Under the pieces are notes generated by a model. That model saw nothing but the letters and a program-made list of their open reading frames with translations, was not told where the DNA came from and ran no database searches. A DNA stretch of 64,000 nucleotides from the NCBI GenBank assembly GCA_032622095.1, contig CP136067.1:198610052-198674051 (forward strand), written 5' to 3'. How positions within the stretch are numbered: the first letter of the stretch is position 1; the number at the start of each line of letters is the position of its first letter. Position numbers and translations under genes: made by a program. Positions 1-11,399 of the stretch are shown here, piece by piece. Source of the stretch: Siphonodentalium dalli. Lineage: Eukaryota; Mollusca; Scaphopoda; Gadilida; Siphonodentaliidae.

Positions 1-543
1 TAAAAAATTTTGAGGTAAAATACCACCTATCTATGATTTCAGTTGTTTTTTATTTCTCTGTTGGCATCTTCTGAGACATAGATTTTTTCAAATGGTGATA
101 TTATAGTGTTTCAATCATATGTTATGGCATAGATTGTTATTAACCGTATATGAAGGCTCTATAAAAAAAACAAATAATTAGTGGCTCCAAAATTAGATGG
201 GCCTTTAAAGTCACAATGTCACAATTGCTGTTCATCTCATACCGGTCTATCCAGCTACCGGTATATTCTGCTAATCTGCAGGATGTTATGGCACTCCAGT
301 ATTCATTATATATCACAACTGTTATAACCCATACTGACATTAAATTGCATGGAAACAGTAATTTATGGGCTGCGTGACGTGAATATCTATTGAGAAATAA
401 CATCATAATGTAATTGCGAAAACCAATAAAAATCTAATTTTTTGTTTTAATGTATTAAGTTATTTCCTTCTTAAAAGGACTTTGTGATAAAGAATCCTCT
501 CAATACTAGTTTAGAATATAGAATTAACTTTTAAAATAACAAA
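1..543. other. AT-rich DNA, nothing recognised
   Basis: Only short chance reading frames occur (the longest is 88 codons on the minus strand, unrecognised). I see no repeat arms, RNA gene or motif. Confidence 0.6.
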
Positions 544-676
544 AACCTTCGGAATAGCGAATCTTCGGAACAGTGAACCTTCAGAATAGTGAACCTTTGG
601 AATAGCGAACATTCATAATAGCTAGAGAACCTTTGAAATAGTCAACTTTCAGAATAGCAAACCTTGGAATAAAGAA
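544..676. repeat. Degenerate ~17-bp tandem repeat
   Basis: About eight imperfect copies of a unit close to AACCTTCGGAATAGCGA follow one another, with variants such as AACCTTTGGAATAGCGA and AACCTTTGAAATAGTCA. Copies differ at several positions, so the array is old. No coding periodicity is evident. Confidence 0.8.
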
Positions 677-724
677 TGTCCCCAATATGGCCTACATGTA
701 TCACTAAAGTATCATGACATTTAA

Positions 725-860
725 CCGCATTACCACTTGATTTAGAGTTATCCATCTACATCCACAATTTTGCGCAAAATAGTTGACCCCTTTAACGTGG
801 ATGTAGGCCGGTAATTACCGTTCGTACCACCAGTAAACCACAATCAAGTGGTATTACGTC
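725..860. repeat. Imperfect foldback (inverted repeat)
   Basis: The outer arms CATTACCACTTGATT (near 728) and AATCAAGTGGTATTACG (near 841) are inverted copies. Inner arms CTACATCCAC (756-765) and GTGGATGTAG (797-806) are a second, perfect pair. The nested arrangement suits an old foldback MITE. No target duplication was identified. Confidence 0.55.
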
Positions 861-862
861 GA

Positions 863-2405
863 ATAATAGCGACTGACATGTGGTGTCTATCGGTAGTCTT
901 ACCACGGTAATGATTTTTAACTGCGATAACCCAGTAAATAAATGCCAAATACATTTTTTGTGACTGCAATAACGGTAAATTCAATCTAGAAAATGTTAAA
1001 CTCATCCACATTTGACCTACTAGTATGCCATGTTCAATCGCAAAGTATTTAGTTCACAAATACCATATCAGGGTATCTTTATTTTCATGTTAACTAAACA
1101 CCTAGTAATTCAGTACATGTACATATGTACATTGTTTATTCAGCATAAATGTATATGTATGAGGTTGGTCACTGCAACATTGCAATTGCATCAACAGTGC
1201 AGCTACGATTGATTTTCGTGTCTTTGAATATGTCAGTGGCTTGAAAGACATCTGACATTCAATTTGGCAGGTGTAGAAAAGTCATACTCACTCGCTTTTT
1301 GAAGCCTATTTTTCTGAGTTGTATTGCTATCTGTTGCTAGGAGTATACCACCATGTGTGGCCAGGCTATAATCACAGAATAAAGGGTGCAGGTCTTATAT
1401 TTCGGCGATAATCCAATTCTAGATTCTCCTAAATATTCTCGCAAATTACCCTGGATTCTCATGAAAAAGTATGTATAGATTCTCACAAAATCAGATGAAA
1501 TATATGCCCTGGGGTGATTGTGTTAAATTTGACACATACTAGTACCAGACCTGTCCATTCTGTTTTTATTGATTTAAATGCCCGCAGCCTTATGAAACAA
1601 AAAGTTCTGGCCATAGAGGTGGCCTTGTATGCCAGAGACTGGTCTTGTCAGCCAGAGAGGCAGCACATCGAATGGTAGGTGTACTACCATGTGGAATTAG
1701 CTCAGTTAAATTAACCCATAAATACCAAATGTTGGTTCATCCGTCCATATGTTCGCTTTTGGTTGATAACATTAGATAGTCTCAACTGAAGGGAATGAAA
1801 TTTGGTATGTGGGTTGTGTCCACAAATTTTAACGCAGGTAAGTCCCTTTTTGTTCAAATTCGCAATAAATTTGCATCTCTCTAGCCCAAAAATACAAGTC
1901 AAGTTTAAATATTTGGGTTTTGACCACCAATTTTCACCAGGGATATGCCATTTGTTGGAATTGCCACGACCAAGTCTAAATCGTCTGAGATAACTTGAGC
2001 AACACTTTTGAAAAAATGTTCAACTATCACATAACATTGCACAGTGAGTTTATGTGGTCAGCCATTCAAAATGTATCCACATGGCACATATTACTAATTA
2101 GCCCCTTCTAGATTTCAGTCAATGCTCAAAGGGGCTCGAGAAACAAATGATGAATAAATTTGCCAATAATATAAAAGTCCATATAACCATTAGTACATCT
2201 CATATAATAATACCATGTATCTCCTACGATATGTGCCCGATTGGGTTAACATTTTGAACATACATGTATGTGGTAAATCCAGTACATGGAGTGAGTAAAT
2301 TATCCAATTTGATTTTCTAACTTTCTTCTAAATGTCACTTCATTTGAATTTTTGCCATTATCAAAAACAAGTCTGGAAAATGTTTGTCATTGCTCCCTAT
2401 GGGAG
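863..2405. other. No gene seen; weak Helitron-like phrase
   Basis: No recognisable coding sequence. Around 1797-1813 the phrase GAAATTTGGTATGTGGG resembles the GATGAAACTTGGTATGTGGG phrase of the Helitron-like units at 10.8 and 47-50 kb. It may be a very old fragment of that kind of repeat or chance. Confidence 0.4.
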
Positions 2406-2445
2406 ACTCGCATATATAAGATAATGCATTGGCACAGGGTTTTTT
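2406..2445. repeat. Fragment of the 36-kb palindromic MITE family
   Basis: The segment contains CGCATATATAAGATAATGCA followed by TTGGCACAGGG and a T run. It matches, with one change, the arm sequence of the palindromes at 36.24-36.31 and 36.53-36.60 kb. Only one arm is present, so it is a solo fragment. Confidence 0.65.
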
Positions 2446-2902
2446 GTAAAATTTCAAGAAGCTCCATTCATGGAAGGTTTGTACACTAAAGTCATTGAGA
2501 CAATTTCGTTTTTTGATGATCGGTTGTCCGTATCATTTCTACAACAAAATTATCACCTTATATTTACTTGGCTACACAATTTTAATGTGTGATCGCCACA
2601 GAACATTTTTTTTAAGAGTACATATATGTATGTCCATATTTTGCTGTGGGTGTAGAGTATTCTCGGATAGAATAAATATACCCAAAGCAAAAACTAAGCG
2701 AGGGGCACCTAATGGTTGAGTCGGGGATATTTGGCACTTAGAACGTGGCTAGATGGTTTGGTGGGGAGGGTCGACATCTTGGTACTTCCAACTGAAGCCC
2801 CCCCCCCCCCAACCCCTTGAACGACACAAACTAAGTTTGCGTTATTCAATTTGCAAAACCCCATGGGGCTTGATTTTTCTGAACTTTTCCATCACAGACT
2901 AC
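2446..2902. other. No gene seen; C homopolymer
   Basis: Unrecognised AT-rich sequence with a C run near 2800. Open frames of 65-74 codons here show no recognisable motif. Confidence 0.5.
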
Positions 2903-3096
2903 TACAGTAATGCCCTAATTAATGGACTCCATAACCACAGCATGATTTAGTCGGAAATATGGCTTGTTGTCATTCATTGGAAAGCTCTCGGAGAGCTTTC
3001 TGGTGAATGGCAACAAGCCACATTTCCGACTAAATCCTGACAGTTACCAATAATTCTGCTGTGGTTACGGAGTCAATTAATTAGGGCATTACTGTA
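2903..3096. mobile_element. Palindromic MITE with TA-flanked TIRs (family A)
   Basis: The 194-bp element is almost entirely an inverted repeat. It begins TACAGTAATGCCCTAATTAA and ends with the inverse, TTAATTAGGGCATTACTGTA. The arms run through GTCGGAAATATGGCTTGTTG into a central GAAAGCTCTC/GAGAGCTTTC hairpin. If the outer TA is the target duplication, the TIR starts CAGTAATGCCC, which suits a Tc1/mariner-type MITE; that class call is an inference. A half copy lies at 8311-8413 and a rearranged relative at 32760-32865. Confidence 0.85.
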
Positions 3097-3440
3097 AATG
3101 GTAGCATATTCTAAATGGATCAGTAGTCTTGTGGCCACTATCCATGCAGGAGATGAAAAGGATGGTTCGGCCCAGTATGCGAATTATTTAGATCTGAACC
3201 TGAAAATTACAACACCTAATTGTCTGTGATATTGATGAATGCCAGGAAAATTCGCACCCCAATTTATTGTGTTTTAAAAAATTAATTAACAGCTTTAACT
3301 GGCCACTGAGAACATCACAAGACAAATAGGTCGGACGGCCCGGTGGTTCTGAATATGAAAATTGTTCGTTCTTAGCATCTAGACTGGCCTCAAGATGTTC
3401 AAATTGGGGGAAATTTCCAACCTGATACCCATCCAAATGT
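3097..3440. other. No gene seen
   Basis: Unrecognised sequence between the family A MITE and a G-run repeat. An 88-codon minus-strand frame (3188-3454) resembles no family I know. Confidence 0.5.
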
Positions 3441-3444
3441 TGGA

Positions 3445-3612
3445 AAATTGCCAACTAATCAGGGGGGGGGGGTCGGAAAAATATTTCAGGCACGTATGGC
3501 ATTTTTTCCCTTTCGATCATTTTTTGTACCCACCCACCCCCACCGCCAATTTTTTTTCCGTTTTCGGCTGTTTTTTCCGACCATTATTTTACACCCACCC
3601 CCCCCCCTTTTA
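3445..3612. repeat. G/C-homopolymer-bounded dispersed repeat
   Basis: The segment runs from AACTAATCA plus a G tract through GGCACGTATGGCATTTTTTCC to a CACCC/C tract. An inverted relative at 3930-4030 has GGCATACGTGCCGGAAATTT next to a C tract and TGAACTAATGGCC. Similar pieces occur at 41240-41380 and 42540-42630. Homopolymer-bounded ends and inverted copies suggest a short mobile repeat; its class is unknown. Confidence 0.6.
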
Positions 3613-3750
3613 ACACTAAACAGAGATTTGCGGGGGAAAATTCACTGTAAACAGCTGTATATGAATTTCTGTGCATACTATTTATCATGGATGTTAACAT
3701 GGACATGTAAATAGGAATGAGTCATTTTGAGGTCATTCGGCCAAAAAAAC

Positions 3751-3776
3751 ATGGCTGCCAGCGGCCATCTTGGATT
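3751..3776. repeat. Short dispersed motif ATGGCTGCC..CATCTTGGATT
   Basis: The near-palindromic phrase GGCTGCCAGCGGCCATCTTG recurs in variant form near 5929 (GTCGCCAGTGGCCAACTTGG) and 46207 (GCTGCCGTCAGCCATCTTGG). The last two continue similarly into ATTCTACTCTTTTCA-like sequence, so they belong to one dispersed repeat. Confidence 0.5.
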
Positions 3777-3929
3777 TCAAAATTTGCAACAAAATACAAC
3801 ACGATAACTGCATTCAGTCAGTTTACAGTTAGAATTACATTATTTCTCTCATTCAAAGTGGGTTTGAAGCCCAACTCATTGCCAAAACACTAAAAAACAA
3901 GCAGGAAATTTTATTTTTAGTTGCGGAAA

Positions 3930-4030
3930 AAATTGCTTGTTGGTGGCTTTGACCACCCACCCACCCCGGCATACGTGCCGGAAATTTGTTTTTCACCCCC
4001 CCCCCCCCCTGAACTAATGGCCATTTGAGT
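3930..4030. repeat. Inverted copy of the homopolymer-bounded repeat
   Basis: Contains CACCCACCC, GGCATACGTGCCGGAAATTT, a C tract of about 14 bases and TGAACTAATGGCC. It is the inverse of the start of the 3445-3612 copy. The 62-63-codon minus-strand frames here are by-products of low-complexity sequence. Confidence 0.6.
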
Positions 4031-4228
4031 CCAAAGTTTTGCAAATGAAAGGAATATATGCAAATGTTCTAAAATAAACAAATATGTCACTAATAAATTG
4101 AACATTGGAAAATCAAACCTAATTTTGGTATAATTTCCAACTAAATGTTGTGTGAGGTTTGGCTATAGGGGGGTAAGACCCCTGCATAACCACCCCATGT
4201 CATCACGCCCCTGTCTGGCACCCCATGA

Positions 4229-4462
4229 CAAAGGTGTGGTCTTGCATTCACTGATGATGAGAAATCATCAATATTAGATTTTGTTGGAAAACAGGATTGG
4301 ACCACAACCCCTAGCTTGTCCATGAGGGTTGGCCCCATCCCCATCGGGGAGATCTGCAGTAGTCTGCCTGGTAGATATAATTGGGAGATATCCTGGTGCC
4401 ACCCATATTGGAAAAGATATATTTTTAAAGTAGAAAAGATACAGAAATCAAGGGGACAATAA
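4229..4462 (+). other. Unrecognised 77-codon open frame
   Basis: This stop-bounded frame has no ATG at its start and reads as a fairly balanced protein (for example TDDEKSSILDFVGKQDW, later EISWCHPYWKRYIFKVEKI). I recognise no family. An unrelated 113-codon minus-strand frame (4141-4482) covers the same bases; neither has supporting context. It could be a decayed exon or transposon fragment, or chance. Confidence 0.15.
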
Positions 4463-4465
4463 GAA

Positions 4466-5927
4466 TGTGCTCTCATAACCACAAAACTACACGAAAGTCA
4501 TCACAATCAACTCAAATACTATATACCGGTACATATATAATTTCATTATCTCTATATAATATATATTCTGTTTCTAAAAGCCCTTAAAGTGATGTGAAAC
4601 ACTCCGGTAGGGTGGTAAAATAGAAGTGGAGAATAATCTTGTTCAAAGTAGTTATTTTTACAAATTTTATATCTAAATTGACAACAAACACTGTCATTCT
4701 TATATACTAATTCAATGCAGTGACTGCCGATGGCGAAATAATTTTCGTTAATTACCGCCGATACCGCCGATAGATGCGTCCCGATTCTAGTAGTAAATAT
4801 TTACAATTTAGCCCAGTTCAGACGATGTTTTCAATGGAGTGGTACGGTAGATTTGCTTGAGATTTTCGATGTTAGTAGAATGTTACATTCCTCCAGTTGG
4901 TGTAGCACCTGCATACTAACTTATCAGTTTCACGCACCCGAACAAGTACATAATATGTCTTTAAACACACTGGACATGCGATGTCCTTGCGCTCCCGTCG
5001 CGCAAATTCTAATATAAAAAGTGTTTTCTATTTCAGACAAAGCTCAAACATACCGGTAACATCTGACCAGACAAAACATAGAAACCGCTAAACTAATTAC
5101 CAGTCAAACAAGATAACCCTTCAAAATATAAGATAACACAGCAACATACACCATGGATAAATACACTGTCAAAAGCACAGCATTTTTTTTTAGCGGTAAA
5201 ATCTGGCATATACCCATAGTTATATATAAACAGGCTACGGGCATCTGACCACAGGTCATTTGCATAAAAAAATTATATAATTCTTTCATTCTTTCATTCC
5301 ATCAAGGTACAAGTATCTTCAAAGGATTAAGTTGAAGTTTTGGGGCTGAGTAAGATTCTAAGAGAGAAGGTGGAATATTGACTTGAGAGCATAAAATATA
5401 ACAAGAAAATGACAATCATAGCCCAAATTGCGAAAAGTTGCCAAAGTGTAAGTATAGCTACATATGCCTAAAACAAAATTTTGTTGTTTCCGGTAACATA
5501 TGGTAGAAAAGTAGGGCAGGTGGAATTCAATTGTTTCATTGTTTTTTGGAAACGACCACAATAAGATCATATGTGGATTGTGGAATATATTCATTCTGAA
5601 AAATATGCCCATGGCAGCACAAAGTATATAACGGGACACAATTGGGCTGAATGGGCATATCGCACATCTATTGGGAGGAATAAATGAAACCTATTATTTG
5701 TAATCAAAAATGATTGCGACATCAACCTCAGATTGAACCAGGCCTATCAGTATGGCACCACTGTAATTAAAACACTGACTGTCAGAGTAAATAATATAGA
5801 TGATGACTGATCGGCACATGTATTAAGTACTTCGATCTGAGATATTTTGCACCAACATCATAAGGATCTCCTGGGCATTATCTCTAGTTCGGAGCGAATG
5901 ATAGCTTCCGAAATTTGTTAAAGAATA
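4466..5927. other. No gene seen
   Basis: AT-rich, with a small ACCGCCGATA repeat near 4755-4775 and a T-rich patch near 5180. Frames of 61 and 93 codons (minus strand, 5.1-5.64 kb) are unrecognised. Confidence 0.5.
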
Positions 5928-5977
5928 TGGTCGCCAGTGGCCAACTTGGATTTTACTCTTTTCATGACTAAATTCAT

Positions 5978-5986
5978 TGGCACACC
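5978..5986. repeat. Left 9-bp target site duplication
   Basis: TGGCACACC here is repeated exactly at 7342-7350, directly outside the other end of the TIR element. Confidence 0.75.
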
Positions 5987-7341
5987 TAGTCCAAGTCTTC
6001 TTGTACTAAAACCAGCTAAGATATTGGGATGGCGATTTGCTGTTTTTAGTCCAAGCCCGCATGTATACCAATCCTACCACACGAGTTACGCCCACGATCT
6101 GTGGCGGGAATTTGTGGTGTATTTTACTCGATTTACCTAGCAAATCAATACATGATGCTATATACATCGGAAAGGCTTACATCTTACGGTCATAATGGTG
6201 TATAATAATCTAACTTTAATGTTAAATTACGCATAGAATATTCCGGTTGATTGCCACAAACATCGATTTGTTTCTCTGTTTGTTTACGTTTTAACCGAAA
6301 GCCGAAGTGGTCCGAATAAGTTCGACATAATCCGCTGTTTGTTCTGGAAATTCTACTTTCCGTTTCTATATATAGCGCGGGTTTTCCGAAAAAAAATGGC
6401 GAAAACCGATCGCCCGAAAGTCCAGTTTTCAGAACGATTCCCGCACTAAAAACTTAATGACATAATGGAGGATCAGAACGGTAGTTTTGTTGACAATTTT
6501 CGCAAGCAACTTATCAAAATTGGAGCAAATTAGAACTCTTGTGTCTGACTTGCCATGCGTGTGGTGTGCATTTTGACATCTGTGTTGATAAAATAATCGG
6601 AGAACCGAATCACACAGTTTCGAAATATAGTTCTTCCGTTTTAGTGGGACTTTTCAAACTTAAGGTTCAAAATTTATACAAATTTTATTTGAGTTTTTGT
6701 GTGCTTAACAAGAGCAGTATATTGCCCTGTTCGCTTAGTATATATCTTAATTTCGCGGAAGTCCACCAAATATGGGTGAAATGTAGCACCATATAAGGCA
6801 TATTATTTATTCTAATGTTCGTTGTGTTTACACTGTTTTAAACGTTCAGAGGGTTGTAATCCCCGTAATTTATTTAATGTATTACATTTATATCTCCAAT
6901 GTTTAATTAATCTATTTATTATTTTATTTATTGACACACATAATTACGATTACAATGGAGAATTCATCGTAATTTGCGTTGTTGTCCATAATCTACGGAA
7001 TATTTTCAACGGAAAATGCCGAACACAGTTCGCGAGGTCAACCGAGTTCGCATACTTTTAAAAAATTGTAAACATTGAGGTAAATGTCTCTTTTCGCATT
7101 AAATTACCGTTTTAAATTCACAACTGATGTGGGTTTCAGATAAAATAGCATGTCTTCTGCGGAAAATATCCGTTTATTGTCGCAATTGTGATATTTTATT
7201 TCAAATAATTGTGGTTTTATTTGAGCGGGTCACTAACGCTTAAGTCCTGTGATAATAGAGCATATAGGAGGGGCTTGGACTAAAAATAGCAAATCGCCAT
7301 CCCAATATCTTAGCTGGTTTTAGTACAAGAAGACTTGGATA
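5987..7341. mobile_element. 1.36-kb TIR transposon, 9-bp TSD, MULE-like
   Basis: The TIRs are 69 bp long (5990-6058 and 7271-7339) with one mismatch that I can see. They start TCCAAGTCTTCTTGTACTAA, preceded by TAG on the left and followed by TA on the right. A perfect 9-bp direct repeat, TGGCACACC, flanks the element. Long TIRs plus a 9-bp target duplication are typical of Mutator-like (MULE) elements; Merlin-type is an alternative. The interior has no recognisable transposase. It does have a TATATATAGCGCGGG box near 6367 and short ATG frames at 6397 (17 codons) and 6464 (22 codons), then a frame with CLTCHACGVHFDICV near 6541. These might be a truncated transposase start or captured host sequence. 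It sits inside an older dispersed repeat (see 3751-3776). Confidence 0.82.
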
Positions 7342-7350
7342 TGGCACACC
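7342..7350. repeat. Right 9-bp target site duplication
   Basis: TGGCACACC, the exact copy of the left duplication at 5978-5986. Confidence 0.75.
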
Positions 7351-8009
7351 CAACAAGCCACATCCCTCATCACTCATTAACTACAACACACATAATTATT
7401 CTCCTCATAGTCATACTTGAAACCATTTTAATTCAGCCCTTTCTATACTAAATATTCACTAGCTACTAGTAGTAGTTTCCTCATATTATGTTTCAACAAA
7501 ATTTCAACAATTTGGAGTTTTTAAAATTACAAAGAAGTAGATGAGTTGGGTGCCAAATGGTACATGCTTACCTCCCCAGTCAAGAATCAAATTATATGGC
7601 ATGAATTTGTGTCAAGATGGCAAACACATACCCTCATTCAATCAGGTTTGAGTATTTTCAATTTATAGTGAGAAATAGTAGGAAGTGAAAATGAAAAAAT
7701 AGAGTAGTTTCTATGGTGTTGAATTGAAGGGGGAATTTGAAGAGTGCGAAATGTTTGAATGTTTGACCTTTGTTATTTCCAGGAGAAAGGACACATGTGC
7801 TATATCCCTAGTTGTTCCAAAATTGAAGCTGCATGCATTTTAAAGAATGTGATCAAAGGATTGTAGACTTGTTTTTGAGTTTTCATACAGTAAGTATACA
7901 TTTATACTTTACCATTGGGACAGGCACACCACCGGGAGCTTTACCTCTTTTTATACTAAATACTCATTGATGAATAGTTCCCTTAGAAAATATACAGATA
8001 ATAAGGTCA
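7351..8009. other. No gene seen
   Basis: Unrecognised AT-rich sequence to the right of the MULE-like element. It presumably continues the older repeat into which that element inserted. Confidence 0.5.
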
Positions 8010-8215
8010 ATAAACAACATCTGGTTTGTTGGAACTTATTATCTGAACATTTCATTTCCTTCTATTAAATAACTATTTTGGCACTGATATTATCTGTTAT
8101 TATGTGATGATTATTCATGAACACCCCTCCAGATTAATAACAAGGAATTCCAATGTATACTTTCATAACTGATAAGGGAAAAGACATTAGTACAGAAAGG
8201 GTTAATGCTCTGCAA
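8010..8215 (+). repeat. Degenerate copy of repeat D
   Basis: GAACTTATTATCTGAACATTTC (first 20 bases shared with 38985-39005) and, 100 bp on, ATTCCAATGTATACTT and AGAAAGGGTTAA match segments of repeat D at 38.09-38.74 and 38.98-39.27 kb. This copy lacks the retroelement insertion seen at 38.2 kb. Confidence 0.6.
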
Positions 8216-8310
8216 ATAATACTGAGTAACAACTAACAACTGACTTTCATGTCAAATCCCAAAATCATCAACAAATTCTTGGTCTACTAGCAATGGAGCA
8301 AATATATGCC

Positions 8311-8413
8311 TGAGAGCTTTCCGATGAATGGCAACAAGCCATATTTCCGACTAAATCCTGAAATCCTAAATTCTGCTGTGTTTAAGGAGTCGATTAATTA
8401 GAGCATTACTGTA
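8311..8413. mobile_element. Half copy of MITE family A
   Basis: The segment from GAGAGCTTTC through GAATGGCAACAAGCCATATT to TTAATTAGAGCATTACTGTA equals the right half of the 2903-3096 MITE with several substitutions. The left arm is missing, as if lost at the hairpin centre. Confidence 0.8.
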
Positions 8414-10140
8414 CCACTGCAGCTCCCGTCATGAAAGGTTTAAGTTCCCTTATATTCAGAGTGTGTGTGTTCACATTGTACTGTCAGAATAGCTATTGAA
8501 TTTATGTCGACAACATATATCTGTGTAGCTATCACTTTGTCCGAATAATGATGTTCAACAATATAATTAGTAACTACAAAACATAATTATTGATGTATTA
8601 TTCTACCCATATTATAAGTTACAGATGCTTAGTGGTCGGATATGTTGTCATGTTTTTGATTCAATGTTTATTATTTTATGCCCTGGAAACTATATACAAC
8701 TTATTCTCGAAGAATATATCGTCAATAAAATGGAAAAACATTTTTGGATATATAGGCAATGATCCAGGTTTCATGTTTGGGCACCATTTAGGTACTGTCC
8801 CGATGGCCACAGTCATATGGCCAGAAATGGTGATGGCTTGTGCTTGGGGAGGGGGGGGGGGGTGAATCTGTGTATGTTCAAAAGCCTTAAAAGTATATTG
8901 TGCTATTATGTTGGTAGATTGTCATATTTTAGATAGCAAATTCTTAACCAAAAACCCAATGCACATATGACCAAAGTTATTCCCTCCAGCCAACATTTAG
9001 CCATAATTTCTTGCAGCGTCATTTTGACACACAAAGAAATAACACCATTTGATTTGCAATGTCATTGATGCGCATTGTAAGTCATTGCGTAATTATGATA
9101 AGTGGTACTCTCAATTAACAAGACCCAAACAATTCTGTCACAGATTTAAAGTATCTTTTATTATTTTTTTCAGTATGTCATAATATTATACTCAAGTTGT
9201 ATCATCAAATTGTTCATTTTTCCCAAAATTTGATTTATTATCAATGGCTTTCAATATATCAATTAACAATGATACTTACAAAAAATAAAAAAAATAACTT
9301 CACAGTTAAGTTGGTAATATTAAGGAGTATATATATAGACTCAAATTTCCGATAAATAATGTCTCTAAATTTCATTTTTATTTGATTAATTTATTTAATT
9401 TAATTCACGCTGATATAAATTGGTTCACACTGGCAGGGCAGAACATAAAATAATTGCTAATGGCAATGTTTAATGAGTTATTTACTATGTTTTATGTCAA
9501 AAGTTCTTGATCATTTCACATATGTGTGTGGCACATTACTTCTATTATATTAGTATGTGAATGCTCAAACAATTGTGCTTTAAAACCAAACAGATATCAA
9601 TATAATTATTGATTAATAATTATTCAATTGTTAAAATCTAGCTCCTTTGTTCTACCTCGACTTTGGGCATATTTATCCACTATTTGCAAATATCTTTTCG
9701 TGGCTAAGAGATGTCTCCTCGTGATTAAGACACGACAAGATGCAATTTAAAAAAAAATCAGTAAATTCATCGATTCATATCCCACGTCAGTGACTTGTAA
9801 TAACCCATACTGCCCAGATTGCACATGTTAACGATGGCACTATAACTCTTAAATTCTGAATGCAAGCACAGTTCGTTTTAGATTTGTTGAGCCCGATTTG
9901 CTACTTAGTATATGCGTGACACTTCAAACCTGTATGCACCGTGCAGTGACTCCACCCCCTTCCATCACATTCAACAATATACTGTTTTAGCGTTCTATTT
10001 GGATCTCATCTAACTGGCCTGGCGGGTTTCTTCAAAAATGAGGGACCACATGCCACACTCCCTCGGGTCTGTCAAATTAAGAAGAACATACACATACCGT
10101 ATGTCTGCTATATAATAAGTATCACATTTAATCGTTGACA
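8414..10140. other. Very AT-rich DNA, G homopolymer
   Basis: A run of about 12 G lies near 8851-8862. From about 9130 to 9660 the sequence is extremely AT-rich with T and A runs. No coding or repeat arms recognised. A 91-codon frame ending at the G run (8590-8865) has no known motif. Confidence 0.5.
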
Positions 10141-10301
10141 TAACCGGAGTTGACACAATACATATTATGATGGGGTCAGCAGGAAGACGGCCACGGACGA
10201 GGTTATGCCAACACCAGACTGAGTGCACCCCATTTGGGAGTCAGCATGATGTGGATCGTCATATACCGGTATCCATATCTTGCTGACCCTCAACTGGGCA
10301 A
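10141..10301 (+). repeat. Dispersed repeat with LINE-tail-like motif, copy 1
   Basis: About 160 bp is shared with 12425-12580 at high identity, from TAACCGGAGTTGACACAATA to AACTGGGCAA. It contains GGGGTCAGCAGGAAGACGGCC, whose first 20 bases resemble the hairpin motif of retroelement tails at 33.27 kb and 38.27 kb (minus strand). It may therefore be a LINE 3' UTR or SINE fragment. Confidence 0.75.
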
Positions 10302-10350
10302 GTAACTGATCTTATGCACTTGATGATTCAATCCTATTTATGATTATTTT

Positions 10351-10777
10351 TCTATATCCTGTATTCTTGTATTTTGAAGACCTCTGTCTGTCTGTATGTA
10401 TGTCATTTATACAAATCTACGATTCTCGACCGATCGGGACTAAACTTGGTACGTGTGTGTATTTTGACCAGGCGGTCGTCGTTGTCGTATTGGCGAGCCC
10501 GTGCGGCGCTCGCTTCGCGCATGCGCAGACGAGATCTCGGAAACGGGTGGAGCTATCGACTTGAAATTTGCTATGTAAATGTATCTTGCCCCGGATACGA
10601 ATTTTATCGGGTCGCCGAGCCTGTGCGACGCCAGCTTCGCGCATGCGCAGACCAGATCTCGGAAACCGGTGGAGCTATCGACTTGAAATTTGGTTACCAG
10701 ATCTCGTAAACGGGTGGAGCTATCGACTTGAAATTTGGTTTTTGAATAGCCTGGGCAACGTCGGGCTCATCGGCTAG
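10351..10777 (+). mobile_element. Helitron-like non-autonomous unit H0
   Basis: Begins TCTATATCCTGTATTCTTG and ends TCATCGGCTAG, giving Helitron-type termini (5' TC, 3' CTAG). An imperfect hairpin, AGCCTGGGC..CGGGCT, sits just before the end. Inside are 2-3 imperfect copies of GGAGCTATCGACTTGAAATT preceded by TTCGCGCATGCGCAGAC. The unit is directly followed by the next one. The 111-codon and shorter frames across it are not coding. Confidence 0.65.
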
Positions 10778-11399
10778 TCTATTATATATTTTGGGAAATC
10801 TGTCTGTCTGTCTGTGTGTTCGCGATGGACTCGAAAACGACCGAACCGATTTCGATGAAACTTGGTATGTGGGGGTACTTTCGGCCGGGGAGTGGCATGG
10901 GTCTATTAATTTGCCCGTGCGAAAAGACCTTGACCTTGAAATCTGGTCATTTCAAGGTCAATCGCCCGAGTATCACGGGATTTCGATGAAAATTAGTGTC
11001 TGGGGATACTTTAGTATGGGGAGTGTCGTAAGCCTATTCGTTTGCCCGTGCGACATGACCTTGAAATCGGGTCAATTCAAGGTCAAATCGCGAATATTGA
11101 TGGGATTTCGACGAAATTTTATACATAGGGTTACTTTTGTCCACTGTGTTTTGGACGGGTCAAATTATGACCCTGACCTTGAGCTTCAAAATGATCAATT
11201 CAATGTCAAATCGGGTAAAACCGGATGGATTTCGACGGGTACTTTTGTGGGGTACTTTTGTCCGGCCAGTGTTTTGGACGGGTCAAATCGTGACCCCACC
11301 TGACCTTGACCTTCAAAATGGACAATTCAAGGTCAAATCGCGCAATTCGCCAAAAAACAGAGGGGAAACAGCCCGGACGAAGTCGGGTCCACCTGCTAG
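10778..11399 (+). mobile_element. Helitron-like non-autonomous unit H1
   Basis: Starts TCTATTATATATTTTGGGAA immediately after the CTAG of H0. It ends with the stem-loop GCCCGGACGAAGTCGGGT, then CCACCTGCTAG and a host T. The body holds CTGTCTGTC, CGATGGACTCGAAAACGACC, TTTCGATGAAACTTGGTATG and three blocks of TGACCTTGA..AAGGTCAAATCG. TC start, CTRR end and a hairpin about 10 bp from the end are the Helitron hallmarks. No Rep/helicase is encoded. The 170-codon frame (10791-11303) is repeat sequence in translation. Confidence 0.75.

Noticed and set aside
8414-10140. AT-rich tract as replication origin or matrix attachment region
   Set aside because: AT richness alone is common throughout the window; no specific motif supports either.
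10791-11303. 170-codon open frame, the longest in the window
   Set aside because: It lies entirely within a Helitron-like unit and its peptide consists of translated TGACCTTGA/AAGGTCA blocks; no protein family.
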